Assembly: GCA_020633515.1 (NCBI GenBank)
Contig: JACKDM010000018.1
Coordinates: 1 to 64,000 of the forward strand
Origin: Myxococcales bacterium
GTDB taxonomy: Bacteria > Myxococcota > Bradymonadia > UBA7976 > UBA1532
DNA length: 64,000 bases
Direction of reading: 5' to 3'
The position numbers and the translations under genes were made by a program. The notes beneath the pieces are model-generated. The model was not told where the DNA came from, ran no database searches, and was given only the letters and a program-made list of their open reading frames with translations. Shown piece after piece: positions 25,097-36,406 of the stretch (positions within the stretch are counted from its first letter, which is position 1; every line of letters starts with the position of its first letter).

Positions 25097-26587
25097 ATGC
25101 GTGACGTTCTGGCGGCGGTGGGGCTCGGGTTCGATTGTGATGCGCTGGGGTCGGGGCGGTGGCTGCCTTCGGTGTCGCCGGCGTCGGGGGAGACGATCGG
25201 GCGGGTGCGGTGTACGACGGCGGATGACTACGCGCGGGTGATGGACGAGGCGGTGGCGGTGGCGCGGGTGTGGCGGGAGACGCCGGCGCCGCGGCGGGGA
25301 GAAGCGGTGCGGGTGGTGGGGGAGGCGCTGCGGCGGCACAAGGAGGCGCTGGGGCGGTTGGTGAGCCTGGAGGTGGGCAAGATCGTGGAGGAGGGGCGGG
25401 GCGAGGTGCAGGAGATGATCGATCTGGCGGATTTTGCCTTGGGGCAGAGCCGGATGCTGTACGGGCGGACGATGCACAGCGAGCGGGTGGATCATCGGAT
25501 GTACGAGCAGTGGCATCCGCTGGGGGTGGTGGGGGTGGTGACGGCGTTCAACTTCCCGGTGGCGGTGTGGGCGTGGAACGCTTTGCTGTCGGCGATCTGC
25601 GGGAACGTGACGGTGTGGAAGCCGTCGCCGAAGGCGGCGCTGTGCGCGGCGGCGGTGCAGGGGTTGGTGGGTGAGGCGTTGCGGTCGGCGGGGTTTCCGC
25701 CGGTGTTCGCGACGGTGATCGATGACGACGCGTCGATGGCGCGGGCGCTGGCGAGCGATGGGCGGGTGGGGTTGTTGTCGTTCACGGGGTCGACGGCGGC
25801 GGGGCGGTCGGTGGCGCAGACGGTGGCGGGGAGGTTGGGGCGGTGCCTGCTGGAGCTGGGGGGGAACAACGCGGTGATCGTGGACGAGAGCGCGGATCTG
25901 GCGCTGGCGGTGCCGGCGATCGTGTTCGGGGCGGTGGGGACGGCGGGGCAGCGGTGTACGACGACGCGGCGGTTGCTGGTGCATCGGAGCCGGTACGCGG
26001 AGGTGGTGGCGCGGGTGGCGGGGGCGTATGGGCAGGTGCGGTTGGGGGATCCGTTGGCGGCGGGCACGCTGTTGGGGCCGTTGATCGATGGGGCGGCGGT
26101 GCGGCGCTTCGAGGAGACGGTGGCGCGGGCGGTGGCGCGGGGAGGGAAGGTGGTGACGGGGGGCAAGGTGGTGGCGCGGGCGGGGTTCTTCGTGGAGCCG
26201 ACGGTGATCGAGGCGGATCCGGGGTGGGATGTGGTGGCGGAGGAGACGTTCGCGCCGATCCTGTATGTGATGGCTTTCGATGAGATCGAGGATGCCATCG
26301 CGATGAACAACGCGGTGCCTCAAGGGTTGTCTTCGGCGATCTTCACGAATGACTTGCGGCGGGCGGAGCGGTTCTTGTCGGCGGCGGGGAGTGATTGTGG
26401 GATCGCGAACGTGAACATCGGGACGTCGGGGGCGGAGATCGGGGGGGCGTTCGGGGGGGAGAAGGAGACGGGCGGGGGGCGAGAGGCGGGGTCGGATGCG
26501 TGGCAGGCGTACATGCGGCGGCAGACGAACACGATCAATCATGGGCGGTCGCTGCCGTTGGCGCAGGGGATCCGGTTCGAGCTGTGA
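25097..26587 (+). CDS. Aldehyde dehydrogenase, ALDH7 type (alpha-aminoadipic semialdehyde/P6C dehydrogenase-like)
   Basis: About 496 residues. It carries the ALDH landmarks: [11 protein letters not shown] (cofactor loop), LELGGNN (catalytic Glu), [13 protein letters not shown] (catalytic Cys) and a [25 protein letters not shown] block that is characteristic of ALDH7A1/antiquitin-like enzymes. These oxidise alpha-aminoadipic semialdehyde in lysine catabolism and related aldehydes in osmotic or betaine pathways. No other lysine-degradation gene is nearby. Start is either the ATG at 25097 (GGTGGAG six bases upstream, used here) or in-frame GTGs at 25082-25087. Codons end in G far more than C, as in the next genes. 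Confidence 0.9.
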   Translation: MRDVLAAVGLGFDCDALGSGRWLPSVSPASGETIGRVRCTTADDYARVMDEAVAVARVWRETPAPRRGEAVRVVGEALRRHKEALGRLVSLEVGKIVEEGRGEVQEMIDLADFALGQSRMLYGRTMHSERVDHRMYEQWHPLGVVGVVTAFNFPVAVWAWNALLSAICGNVTVWKPSPKAALCAAAVQGLVGEALRSAGFPPVFATVIDDDASMARALASDGRVGLLSFTGSTAAGRSVAQTVAGRLGRCLLELGGNNAVIVDESADLALAVPAIVFGAVGTAGQRCTTTRRLLVHRSRYAEVVARVAGAYGQVRLGDPLAAGTLLGPLIDGAAVRRFEETVARAVARGGKVVTGGKVVARAGFFVEPTVIEADPGWDVVAEETFAPILYVMAFDEIEDAIAMNNAVPQGLSSAIFTNDLRRAERFLSAAGSDCGIANVNIGTSGAEIGGAFGGEKETGGGREAGSDAWQAYMRRQTNTINHGRSLPLAQGIRFEL

Positions 26588-26600
26588 GGGGTGAGCGGGG

Positions 26601-27806
26601 TCAGGCGTCGAAGAAGGCGCGGACGTCGTCGGCGCGCTGGTGCACGTCGGCCATGCCTTGTTCGATGAGGCGGGTGGCATATTCGCCGTCGAAGAGGAGG
26701 TAGGAGGCGAGGTCGACCTCCCAGGTGGCGTCGTGGCGGGCGGCGCGGCGCAGCAGCCAGGTGACGCCGCGGCCGAGCTCGTCGATGCTCTTGTGGTTCT
26801 GGAGGTGGTGGCCGGCGAGCTGGCCGAGGTCGACGGTGGGGCGGAAGCTGAGGAGGTCGAGCTTGCGGTAGGGGGCGCCGCGGGTGTCGATGAGGATCTG
26901 GTCGATGTGGGCGCGCTCGGTGGGGGGGACGCGGTCGTCGATGACTTCGAGGAGGGCGTTGAAGCGTTCGAGGACCTGGAGGTCGTAGTCGATGGGATCG
27001 AGGAGGAGGGCGTTGAAGACCTTGCCGAGGAGGAAGATGGGATCGGGGTAGGTGGCTTTGGCGATGGGTGGGGGCGTGGTGGCGTGGGTGGGTTTGTGGA
27101 GGAGGGAGACGACCATGAGCTTGTCGGCGCCGCAGCGGATGGCGGGGGCGATGGGGGTGTTGAAGCGGAGGCCGCCGTCGCAGTGCCAGGCGTCGGCGAT
27201 GCGGCGGGCGGGGAAGATGAGGGGGATGGCGGCGGAGGCGAGGACGTGCTCGGGGCCGATGCGGGTCTCGGTGGCCTGGCGGCGGGGGTCGAGGCTCTTG
27301 GCGAAGCGGGCGTCGGGGGCGAGCTCGGCGAAGAGGGTGGTGCGGCCGTCGGCGATGCGGAGGGTGGCGATGACGAGGGCGTGGAGGGTGCCGGCGTCGA
27401 TGAGGCGGTGGAGGCGGTCCCAGGGGACGCCGTCGATGACGGTGCGTTCGAGGGCGGCGGCGTCGAGCAGACTGCGGCCGAGGGTGTCGTGGGGGGTGAT
27501 GGCGCGGACGAGGGCGCGGAGGCGTTGGCGGACGCCGAGCAGTCCGAGGGGGTCGAGCTGGAGGTGGGCTTGCAGGCTGAGGCGGCGCCAGATGCCGATG
27601 AGGTCGGTGATGTTGAGGTCGCCGCGGTCGGCGTGGGCGGCGAGGAAGGCGGCGTTGATGGCGCCGACGGAGGCGCCGGTGAAGATGCGGAAGGGGGCGG
27701 GGTCGCGCTCGCGGAGGCCGAGGACGTCGATGACGCCGGCGATGACGCCGGCTTCGTAGGCGCCGCGGGCGCCGCCGCCGGAGAGGACGAGGGCGGTGGT
27801 GGGCAT
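26601..27806 (-). CDS. Patatin-like phospholipase
   Basis: A 401-residue patatin-family lipid acyl hydrolase with a Ser-Asp dyad. Visible are the oxyanion loop LSGGGARGAYEAG, the nucleophile elbow FTGASVGAIN and the catalytic Asp in CDGGLRFNTP. No signal peptide, so it is cytoplasmic or secreted by another route. The N-terminal 250 residues are the catalytic domain; the C-terminal 150 (for example LSFRPTVDLGQLAGHHL) are as in bacterial patatin proteins of unknown partner. It converges with the ALDH7 gene 13 bases away and diverges from the 2OG oxygenase. Confidence 0.92.
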   Translation of the reverse strand: MPTTALVLSGGGARGAYEAGVIAGVIDVLGLRERDPAPFRIFTGASVGAINAAFLAAHADRGDLNITDLIGIWRRLSLQAHLQLDPLGLLGVRQRLRALVRAITPHDTLGRSLLDAAALERTVIDGVPWDRLHRLIDAGTLHALVIATLRIADGRTTLFAELAPDARFAKSLDPRRQATETRIGPEHVLASAAIPLIFPARRIADAWHCDGGLRFNTPIAPAIRCGADKLMVVSLLHKPTHATTPPPIAKATYPDPIFLLGKVFNALLLDPIDYDLQVLERFNALLEVIDDRVPPTERAHIDQILIDTRGAPYRKLDLLSFRPTVDLGQLAGHHLQNHKSIDELGRGVTWLLRRAARHDATWEVDLASYLLFDGEYATRLIEQGMADVHQRADDVRAFFDA

Positions 27807-27930
27807 CGCTTCCCCCCTGGGTCGATGGGGTGAGCGTACGGTGGGTGGGGCGTGGTGTCATCTTCGGTGGGGTGGTGGGTAGGGTGAGGGAGGGGGCGTT
27901 TGTGCTTGTGGCGTCAGGTGAGGGTCTCGT

Positions 27931-28599
27931 ATGTCTGCGCGCCGGTGTGTCGGAGGGTGGTCGATGGATTCGAGTGGCGCGTCGGAGATGGTGCTCGGTG
28001 ATGCGGCGCTGGATCGGTTGGCGGGGGAGGGGTGGTGCGTCGTGGATGGCTTCGCGGGGGCGGATGAGGCGCGGGCGGCGCGGGCGGCGGGGGTGGCGCT
28101 GGATGCGGCGGGGGGGATGCGGGCGGCGGGCGTGGGGCGGGGGGCGGATCATCGGTTGGATGGGCGGGTGCGGGGGGATCGGATCGCGTGGCTGACGGGG
28201 CATCTGGGGGTGCCGGTGTTCGCGCGGGCGCACGCGCGCTTCGATGCGTTGCGGGAGGCGCTGAATCGGGTGGCTTTTTTGGGGTTGTCGGGCATGGGGT
28301 TGCAATTGGCGGTGTATCCGGGCGGGGGGGCGGCTTATGTGCGGCATCGGGATGCGTTCGCGGGGTCGATCAATCGGAAGGTGACGGCGATCTGGTATCT
28401 CAACCCGGGGTGGCAGGCGGCGGATGGGGGGGCGCTGCGGTTGTTCGTGCCGGGGGAGCCGGTGGTCGAGCCGGTGTTGGATCGGTTGGTGGTGTTCTTC
28501 AGTGAGGTGGTCGAGCACGCGGTGGAGCCGGCGTTCGCGGCGCGGTGGGCGATGACGGCGTGGATGCGTAAGCCCGATCCGCGGCGGCCGGTGCTGTAG
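27931..28599 (+). CDS. 2OG-Fe(II) oxygenase, prolyl-4-hydroxylase-like
   Basis: 222 residues. Ligands: H-x-D in YVRHRDAF, the distal His in SEVVEHAV and an Arg in RWAMTAW that binds 2-oxoglutarate. These fit the P4Hc/EGL-9-like branch, as does AIWYLNPGW-AADGGALRLF. Relatives hydroxylate proline in EF-Tu or other proteins, or act as oxygen sensors. Start may be the ATG at 27931 or the one at 27964, which also has GGAGG upstream; the domain is complete in both. Unlike the PhyH pair at 2-9.5 kb, this belongs to a different 2OG subgroup. Confidence 0.85.
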   Translation: MSARRCVGGWSMDSSGASEMVLGDAALDRLAGEGWCVVDGFAGADEARAARAAGVALDAAGGMRAAGVGRGADHRLDGRVRGDRIAWLTGHLGVPVFARAHARFDALREALNRVAFLGLSGMGLQLAVYPGGGAAYVRHRDAFAGSINRKVTAIWYLNPGWQAADGGALRLFVPGEPVVEPVLDRLVVFFSEVVEHAVEPAFAARWAMTAWMRKPDPRRPVL

Positions 28600-28659
28600 C
28601 GACGTGGGCGGGGAGGGGGGCATCTGTTGGCGGTTCGCAGTGGGTCGTTGGAGGGTGCG

Positions 28660-29769
28660 ATGGCGGCGTTGATCGAGCTGGAGCAGGTGACGGTGCGGGG
28701 GACGCCGCGGGCGATGGGGCGGGCGTTGGGGGCGGCGGTGGCGGCGCGGGTGCGGGGGTTCGTGGAGATGCGGATGGCGTACCTCGCGCGCTATGGCGTG
28801 GAGGCGGGGGCGGCGTTTACGTTGGATCGGATCCTGGCGATCGGGGCGGAGAGCATGGGGGTGGCGGCGGCTTGGGATCCGGTGGGGCACGCGGAGCACC
28901 TGGGGATCGCGGAGGGGGCGGGGGTGGATCCGGCGCTGCTGTATACGGCGACGAACCTGACGGATATGCGGGATGTGCTGGTGCTGGGGGGGGAGAAGCC
29001 GGGGGGGGCGCCGCGGGCGGACGCGGAGGGGTGTACGGCGGTGCTGGTGCCGGCGGCGGCGACGGTGGGGGGGGAGGCGATCGTGGGGCAGACGTGGGAT
29101 CTCAATCCGCCGGACGTGGAGTATGTCGTCGCGGTGCATCGGGTGCCCGACGAGGGGGTGGAGACGTGGAGCGTGACGTGCACCGGCTGCTTGACGCTGG
29201 TGGGCATGAACGCGCGGGGGGTGGCGGTGGGCACGACGAACATCAAGACGTGGGGGTCGCGGCCGGGGGTGGGGTATCTGAGCGTGCTGCATCGCATGAT
29301 CCGGGCGGGGTCGGCGGCGGAGGCGGCGGCCGTGGCGGAGGGGGCGCCGCGGGCGGGGGCGCATACGTACTGGGCGGCGGACGCGGGGTTGCAGGTGGAG
29401 GTGGAGGCAGCGCCGGGGTTTTCGGTGCGGCGTGATGCGGGGGCGTTTGGGATCTGCCGGACGAATCACTGTCTGGATCCGCGGCTGGTGGCGGTGCAGG
29501 GGGAGCCGCCGCATGTGAGCAGCGCGGCGCGGTTTCGGCGGGTGACGGGGTGGCTGCGGGCGGAGGGGCCGCATTCGGTGGCGTCGGTGCAGGCGATCTT
29601 CAGCGATCGGCGGGATGGGCTGGACAGCGTGAATCGGTACCCGGAGGACGGGGACTACGCGTCGACGAACGCGGTCTTCGTGGCGGTGCCGGCGCAGCGG
29701 CGGGCTTGGGCGTGCCGGGGGCCGGCGGATCGGGGGCGGTGGGTGGCGCTGGGGTTCGAGTCGAAGTGA
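28660..29769 (+). CDS. C45-family autoproteolytic acyltransferase/hydrolase
   Basis: 369 residues, related to isopenicillin-N acyltransferase and acyl-CoA:6-aminopenicillanate acyltransferase (NTN hydrolases that activate by cutting before a Cys). The likely nucleophile is Cys125 in EGCTAVLVP, so the chain should split there into a 124-residue and a 245-residue part. Supporting motifs are VGQTWDLNP, NARGVAVGTTNI and TNHCLDPRL. I chose the ATG at 28660 with GGAGGG five bases upstream; a TTG at 28627 would add 11 residues. It could make or break an amide of a beta-lactam-like or N-acyl compound. Neighbours do not specify. Confidence 0.87.
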   Translation: MAALIELEQVTVRGTPRAMGRALGAAVAARVRGFVEMRMAYLARYGVEAGAAFTLDRILAIGAESMGVAAAWDPVGHAEHLGIAEGAGVDPALLYTATNLTDMRDVLVLGGEKPGGAPRADAEGCTAVLVPAAATVGGEAIVGQTWDLNPPDVEYVVAVHRVPDEGVETWSVTCTGCLTLVGMNARGVAVGTTNIKTWGSRPGVGYLSVLHRMIRAGSAAEAAAVAEGAPRAGAHTYWAADAGLQVEVEAAPGFSVRRDAGAFGICRTNHCLDPRLVAVQGEPPHVSSAARFRRVTGWLRAEGPHSVASVQAIFSDRRDGLDSVNRYPEDGDYASTNAVFVAVPAQRRAWACRGPADRGRWVALGFESK

Positions 29770-29799
29770 GCGGGGGGGCAGCGGGCTCGATCACCGCGA

Positions 29800-30219
29800 T
29801 CAGTCGGGGTCGAGGACGGCGGCGAGGGTGTCGGCGGTGAGGACGCGCTCGGTGTAGCGGGTGAGGGCGGCGGGGTCGGCGGCGGCGAGGTGGCGCTCGG
29901 CGTCTTCGGGGAGGGGGCCGAACTTGAGGCGGAGCAGGCGCTCGAGGGTGAGGCGCTGGCCTTCGGCGCGGCCTTCGGCGCGGCCCTCCTGGCGGCCTGC
30001 GGCGCTGCCTTCGTCGATCAGGCGTTGGGCGGCGGTCATCGCGACCTCCTCGGCTTCGGGGCCGGCGACCCGGCGGATCTCGCGGGCGAGTCGGGTGCGC
30101 TCGACGGTGTCGTTCACCCTCAATAGATACTCGAAGAGCGCTTCGAGTGCACTCCGCCCGGCGGGGGTGGCGGCGGCGCGGCGGAGGTGGCGGTGGCAGC
30201 GCAGGAGCGCGGTGCTCAT
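29800..30219 (-). pseudogene. Truncated Rpn-family (PD-(D/E)XK transposase-like) protein, C-terminal remnant
   Basis: The 139-residue frame matches the C-terminal half of Rpn/YhgA-like recombination-promoting nucleases as found in myxobacteria. It has the STALLRCHRHLRRA opening, an EALFEYLLRVND helix, PEAEEVAMTAAQRLIDEG, the Glu/Gly/Arg repeat (GRAEGRAEG) and the conserved LLRLKFGPLPEDAERHL ending. The N-terminal nuclease domain with its catalytic Asp/Glu/Lys residues is absent; its place is taken by the 3' end of the HTTM-type gene. So it is a relic, or at best a non-catalytic fragment. A near-perfect 14-base duplication (30211-30238) spans its apparent start codon. Confidence 0.7.
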
Positions 30220-30238
30220 GGGGCGGTGCTCACGGGGC
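30211..30238. repeat. 14-bp tandem duplication at a gene junction
   Basis: GGTGCTCATGGGGC (30211-30224) is followed directly by GGTGCTCACGGGGC (30225-30238), differing at one base. The first copy contains the start codon of the Rpn remnant and the second the stop codon of the HTTM-type gene (both minus strand). It looks like a scar of the event that removed the nuclease's N-terminal half. Confidence 0.8.
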
Positions 30239-31183
30239 GGCGTCGGGGGCGGCGGTCGGGGTCGCTTCGGGGGCGGGCGGCGCGCGGCGGGTGTCGCGCC
30301 ACGCGTCGGCGCGGTTGAAGGCGTGGCGGGGGAGGAGCGCGAGCGCGAGCACGCTGAACATGCCGATGAAGGCGGGGATCCCGGTGAGCCAGATGCCGAG
30401 GTGCATCGCGAAGATCGCAATCGCGACGGGCAGATAGGCGCGGCGGGTGAACCAGAGCGCGGCGGCGCCGAGCTCGACGATGACGGTGGCGATGGCGCCG
30501 AGGGCGAAGATCCAGCGGGCGTCGAGCGGGATGACGGGCTCGCCGAAGAGGGCGATGGCGGGGCTCTGGCGGACGAACTCGAGCGCGAAGTGCTGCGCGG
30601 CGATGCCGCTGAGCCAGTCGATGCCCTTGGTGAGCGGGAAGAGCTTGGCGATGCCGGCGGCGACGTAGACGAAGCCGATCCAGAAGACCCAGGCTTCGAC
30701 GAGGAGGCGCGCCTCGCGGCGCTCGGTGTCGGGGTCGGGGGGGCGGCGGCGGAGGCGGGCGTCGAGGGAGAAGGCGGTGGGGCGGGTGAGGCAGAGGAAG
30801 GTGAGGAGCGGGAAGGTGAAGTAGATCCAGTCGTCGTGGAAGAGGGTGGCGCCGAACCAGAAGTACTGGGTGACGGTGAAGCTGCCGAGGAGCACGAGGG
30901 TGGTGAGGCGGCCGCCGAGGCCGAGCACGAAGAGGGCGGCGGCGACGAGGCCGACGTCGCGGAGGGTGGCGACGAGCGCGGGGGAGAGCGCGGCGAACGC
31001 GGTGGCGCCGCCGATGACGCGGGCCTGGGGGTGCAGCTCGGGGCGGATGTCGACGAGGAGGTCGATCGCGGGGCTCTGGAGGACGGCGAGGAGGTGGAGC
31101 CCGAGCGCGACGCGGAGGAGCGCGGCGTGGGCGGGTGAGCCGGGCTCGCGGAGGCGGGCGGGGAGCGCGGTGGACGGGTTCAT
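30230..31183 (-). CDS. HTTM-domain membrane protein (vitamin-K-carboxylase-like transmembrane domain)
   Basis: 317 residues with about eight hydrophobic helices. The order of motifs ([15 protein letters not shown], then [30 protein letters not shown], then [18 protein letters not shown] with GIDWLSG) is that of the HTTM domain shared with gamma-glutamyl carboxylase. The family's helix-loop residues around [14 protein letters not shown] are present; the C-terminal carboxylase domain is not. The ATG overlaps the stop of the next upstream gene (ATGA), so these two membrane proteins are made together. Function of bacterial stand-alone HTTM proteins is largely unknown. Confidence 0.85.
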   Translation of the reverse strand: MNPSTALPARLREPGSPAHAALLRVALGLHLLAVLQSPAIDLLVDIRPELHPQARVIGGATAFAALSPALVATLRDVGLVAAALFVLGLGGRLTTLVLLGSFTVTQYFWFGATLFHDDWIYFTFPLLTFLCLTRPTAFSLDARLRRRPPDPDTERREARLLVEAWVFWIGFVYVAAGIAKLFPLTKGIDWLSGIAAQHFALEFVRQSPAIALFGEPVIPLDARWIFALGAIATVIVELGAAALWFTRRAYLPVAIAIFAMHLGIWLTGIPAFIGMFSVLALALLPRHAFNRADAWRDTRRAPPAPEATPTAAPDAAP

Positions 31184-31836
31184 GGGCGGCTCTGGCGGAG
31201 GGGCTCGACGCCGAGGTCGCGGCCGGTGAGGGGGTCGAAGACGACGCGGACGCGGAGCGCGCCTTCGAAGCCGTTCTGGCGGGCGAGCGCGTCGGCGTGG
31301 CGGAGGGCGCGGCTGTGGGTGGTGCCGAACATGTACATGACCCAGCCGGCTTTGTAGTCCCAGCCGGTGTCGGCGCTGGCGGCGAGCGCGCTGCCTTCGC
31401 GGAGCGGGGCGAGGGGGACGAAGCGGGGGCCGGAGACGAAGGCGACGGTCGGCTCGCGGCGGGTGGCGGTGGAGGTGGCGCGGGGCACGGCGCTGAACAT
31501 GCCGACGTTGGAGAGCGGGTACCACTCGGTGCGGAGGAGGACGACGGTGAGCGCGCCGGTGAGGTAGAGCAGGAGCGCGGCCTTGCCGGTGGGGGCGCCG
31601 GGGAGCGCGCGGACGAGGGCGGTGAGGGCGCGGAGCGCGCGGGGCAGGTGGGGGAGGAGCGCGAGCGCGAGCGTGATCTCGATGGCGCGGAGCCAGCCGG
31701 GGAGCGGGGGGATCGGGGCGAAGACGTCGATGTGGGAGGGGATGGCCGAGGTGGCGAGGTCGAGGAGCGCGATGAGCCCGAGCGGGGCGATGGGGTGCAG
31801 GCGGCGTTCGAGCGGGGTCGGGGGCGGGGCGGGCAT
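31180..31836 (-). CDS. Small membrane protein paired with the HTTM gene
   Basis: 218 residues with about four predicted membrane helices in the first 120 ([28 protein letters not shown] and [16 protein letters not shown]), then a soluble C-terminal part of about 90 residues ([32 protein letters not shown]). Not a family I recognise, but gene pairs of this shape occur upstream of HTTM genes, and the four-base overlap here suggests a complex. The soluble tail is probably outside the membrane domain and could bind a substrate. Inferred from context only. Confidence 0.7.
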   Translation of the reverse strand: MPAPPPTPLERRLHPIAPLGLIALLDLATSAIPSHIDVFAPIPPLPGWLRAIEITLALALLPHLPRALRALTALVRALPGAPTGKAALLLYLTGALTVVLLRTEWYPLSNVGMFSAVPRATSTATRREPTVAFVSGPRFVPLAPLREGSALAASADTGWDYKAGWVMYMFGTTHSRALRHADALARQNGFEGALRVRVVFDPLTGRDLGVEPLRQSRP

Positions 31837-31875
31837 CGGGGGCTCCGGTTTCGATGGGCCATGAGATCATCGATC

Positions 31876-31903
31876 AACCGCGGGCGGTGTTGCGCGGTTT
31901 TTT
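31876..31903 (+). terminator. Terminator-shaped hairpin with T-run in a divergent region
   Basis: AACCGCG (31876-31882), a 10-base loop and CGCGGTT (31893-31899) form a perfect 7-bp stem whose last bases run into a stretch of six Ts (31898-31903). This is the form of an intrinsic terminator on the plus strand. No plus-strand gene ends nearby; the next plus gene (the hybrid kinase) begins 101 bases later. It could end a small transcript, act as an attenuator or insulate the kinase promoter from upstream transcription. Confidence 0.5.
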
Positions 31904-32004
31904 GGGCGGGGATCGTCGGCGTGGAGGGGGGAGAGCGCGATGATGGTCTCGTGACGCATGGGACAATCTGGTGGCCGTGCTCTGCAGTGCGATACCGTCG
32001 GCGG

Positions 32005-34209
<2,205 letters not shown>

Positions 34210-35544
34210 ATGGCGGGCTATCTCGTCTCGGGCTTCGAGCACCCCGACCACCTGCCCGGCGAGCCGCGTCGCGAGCGGGCGCCGTGGTGGATCTTCGCGC
34301 CGTGGCTCGTCGCGCGCGCGGTGGGGGTGGCGGTCGCGGGGCTGCTCGTCGCGCCGCTGTGGGCGCCGCTGCTGGTGGGGGCGGCGGTGTGGGGGCATCC
34401 GCCGACGGCGGCGCGGGCGCGGGACGGGGCGCGGGTGCTGCGGCGGCTGTGGCGGCGGCGGCCGGGGCCGGGGGTGGCGACGCTCGACCGGCTCTCGCTG
34501 ACGGTGACGATCGCGCGGATGGTGGCGCTCGCGCCGCTGCCGGGGCTGGCGTGGCTGGTCGACGAGCTGCTGTATGGCCGGGCGCTCTCGGCGGTGCGGG
34601 TGCGGGCGCCGATCTTCCTCGTCAGCGCGGCGCGGAGCGGGAGCACGCAGCTCGCGCACGAGCTCGAGAACGACCCGCGGGTGGTCGCGCCGACGATGCT
34701 GCAGATCCTGTGGCCCTATCTGTGGCTCTGGCGGCTCGCGGCGCCGACGCTGGGGCGGCTGCTGGGGCGGGCGCGGGTGCGCGCGATCTTTCGTCGGCTG
34801 ATGCCGCCGGAGTTCCTCGAGCGGCACGAGGGCGATCCGTACCGCACCGACACCTTCGAGCTGGCCTTCTATCGGCTGCACCCGGCGCGCTTCGCGGCCT
34901 ATCTGGGGCCCGATGTCTTCCCCGAGGAGTTCGTGATCGTCGACGGCCCGCCGGGGTCGGCGGCGCCGTGGCGGGGGGTGATCGCGCCGCTGGTGGTGCG
35001 CATGGCGCACAAGACGCTGCTCTTCGCGGGCGCGGGGGACGAGGCGCGGCTCTTCGTGAAGGGGCACTTCCTCGGCGCGGCCGATGCGCTCGCGGCGGCG
35101 TTCCCCGACGCGCGCTTCGTGACGATGCTGCGCGCGCCGGCGAAGCGGCTGCAGAGCATGGTCAACTTCTTGTGGTGCAACCCGATCGCGGACGGGATCG
35201 GCAAGCCGCCGTGGGCGTGGCTGGCGGCGGGGGTCGCGGCGGGGGAGCTGGCCTACAACGAGGCGGAGCGGGCGTGGTTCACCCGGCCGGACGGGCCGCG
35301 GCGGGTGGTGCTGCGCTTCGACGCCTACGTGCGCGATCTGCCGGGCACGCTGGCCCGGATCCACGCCGCGTGCTTCGACGCGCCGCCGCCGGGGGGCTTG
35401 CCGTCGGGGCATGGCGAGCGGGCGCGGAGCCGGTACGCGGTCGACCGGAGCCTCGCGGCGCTGGGGGTGGACGCGGCGGCCTACGAGGCGGCGCAGCCGG
35501 CGTTCGTGGCGTGGTGCCGAGGGGACGAGGGGCGCGAGGGCTAG
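34210..35544 (+). CDS. Sulfotransferase-family protein with N-terminal membrane segment
   Basis: 444 residues. After hydrophobic segments (GVAVAGLLVAPLWAPLLVGA and a second near residue 105) the PAPS-binding 5'-phosphosulfate loop is seen as SAARSGSTQLAHEL, followed by the 3'-phosphate motif FVTMLRAPAKRLQSMV. These are typical of sulfotransferases that move a sulfate from PAPS to sugars, lipids or proteins. The start codon directly follows the stop of the hybrid kinase gene with no gap (TGA at 34207-34209, ATG at 34210), so the two are very likely co-expressed. Substrate unknown; an envelope glycan or lipid is likely given the membrane anchor. Confidence 0.87.
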   Translation: MAGYLVSGFEHPDHLPGEPRRERAPWWIFAPWLVARAVGVAVAGLLVAPLWAPLLVGAAVWGHPPTAARARDGARVLRRLWRRRPGPGVATLDRLSLTVTIARMVALAPLPGLAWLVDELLYGRALSAVRVRAPIFLVSAARSGSTQLAHELENDPRVVAPTMLQILWPYLWLWRLAAPTLGRLLGRARVRAIFRRLMPPEFLERHEGDPYRTDTFELAFYRLHPARFAAYLGPDVFPEEFVIVDGPPGSAAPWRGVIAPLVVRMAHKTLLFAGAGDEARLFVKGHFLGAADALAAAFPDARFVTMLRAPAKRLQSMVNFLWCNPIADGIGKPPWAWLAAGVAAGELAYNEAERAWFTRPDGPRRVVLRFDAYVRDLPGTLARIHAACFDAPPPGGLPSGHGERARSRYAVDRSLAALGVDAAAYEAAQPAFVAWCRGDEGREG

Positions 35545-35551
35545 CCGACGT

Positions 35552-36367
35552 TCAGAGCAGCGCGAGGCCGACGACGCCGACGGCGAGGCAGTACCAGCCG
35601 AAGTGGGCGAACCAGCCGCGCTGCACGAGGCGGAGCAGGAGCACGAGCGCGCCGATCCCGGCGATGAAGCTGGTGCCGGCGCCGATCGCGAGGCCGGCGA
35701 TGGCGTCGGGCGAGGGCGGGGCTTCGGCGAGGTCGCGGACCTTGAGGAGCGTGGCGCCGAGGATGACGGGGAGCGAGAGCAGGAAGCTGAAGCGGGCGGC
35801 GAAGGCGCGGTCGACGCCGAGGAAGAGCGCGGCGGCGATGGTGGAGCCGGACCGGCTGACGCCGGGGAGGATGGCGATGGCCTGCGCGACGCCGATGACG
35901 ACGGCGCGGTTGATGCTCATGGTGCCGTGGGCTTCGGGGGCGCGCTTCGTGGCGAGGAGGACGAGGCCGGTGAAGATGAGCGCGGCGCAGACGAGCGCGG
36001 GCTGGTCGAAGGCGGCCTCGAGCTGGTCCTTGAAGGCGAGGCCGATGACACCGGCGGGCACGCAGCCGGCGACGATGGCGGCGGCGAGGCGCAGCTCGGG
36101 GTCGTCGCGCCAGCGGTCGCGGAGGCGGGTGGGGGCGGCGAGCGCGCGGCCGACGGCGGCGAGGAGGCGGCCGATGTCGCGGTGGAAGACGACGGCGACG
36201 CTGAGCAGGGTGCCGAAGTGCACGGCGACTTCGAAGGCGACGCCGCCGCCCGCTTCGACGCCGAGCACGGCCTGGGCGAGGACGAGGTGGCCGCTCGACG
36301 AGACGGGGAGGAACTCGGTGAGGGCCTGGACGAGCCCGAGGATGACGGCGGTGAACGGGTCGAGCAC
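35552..36367 (-). CDS. uppP: Undecaprenyl-diphosphate phosphatase
   Basis: A 271-residue BacA/UppP-type membrane enzyme, the normal length. It removes a phosphate from undecaprenyl diphosphate at the membrane so the lipid carrier can be reused for peptidoglycan and other envelope glycans. Signature motifs are EFLPVSSSGHLVLA in the first loop with catalytic Glu and Ser, and ILPGVSRSGSTIAAAL with the Arg. Eight hydrophobic helices follow the expected order. It starts 39 bases after the Ser/Thr kinase stop and is co-oriented, so an operon is likely. It converges with the sulfotransferase gene seven bases away. Confidence 0.93.
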   Translation of the reverse strand: MLDPFTAVILGLVQALTEFLPVSSSGHLVLAQAVLGVEAGGGVAFEVAVHFGTLLSVAVVFHRDIGRLLAAVGRALAAPTRLRDRWRDDPELRLAAAIVAGCVPAGVIGLAFKDQLEAAFDQPALVCAALIFTGLVLLATKRAPEAHGTMSINRAVVIGVAQAIAILPGVSRSGSTIAAALFLGVDRAFAARFSFLLSLPVILGATLLKVRDLAEAPPSPDAIAGLAIGAGTSFIAGIGALVLLLRLVQRGWFAHFGWYCLAVGVVGLALL

Positions 36368-36406
36368 GGGGTGAGCCTCGGCGGCCGGGGTGAGCGAGGA
36401 CGGGCG

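Noticed and set aside
31948..32004. A 19-codon upstream extension of the hybrid kinase
   Set aside because: Its codons end in A/T as often as G/C, unlike the gene body; it contains the likely -10 element.
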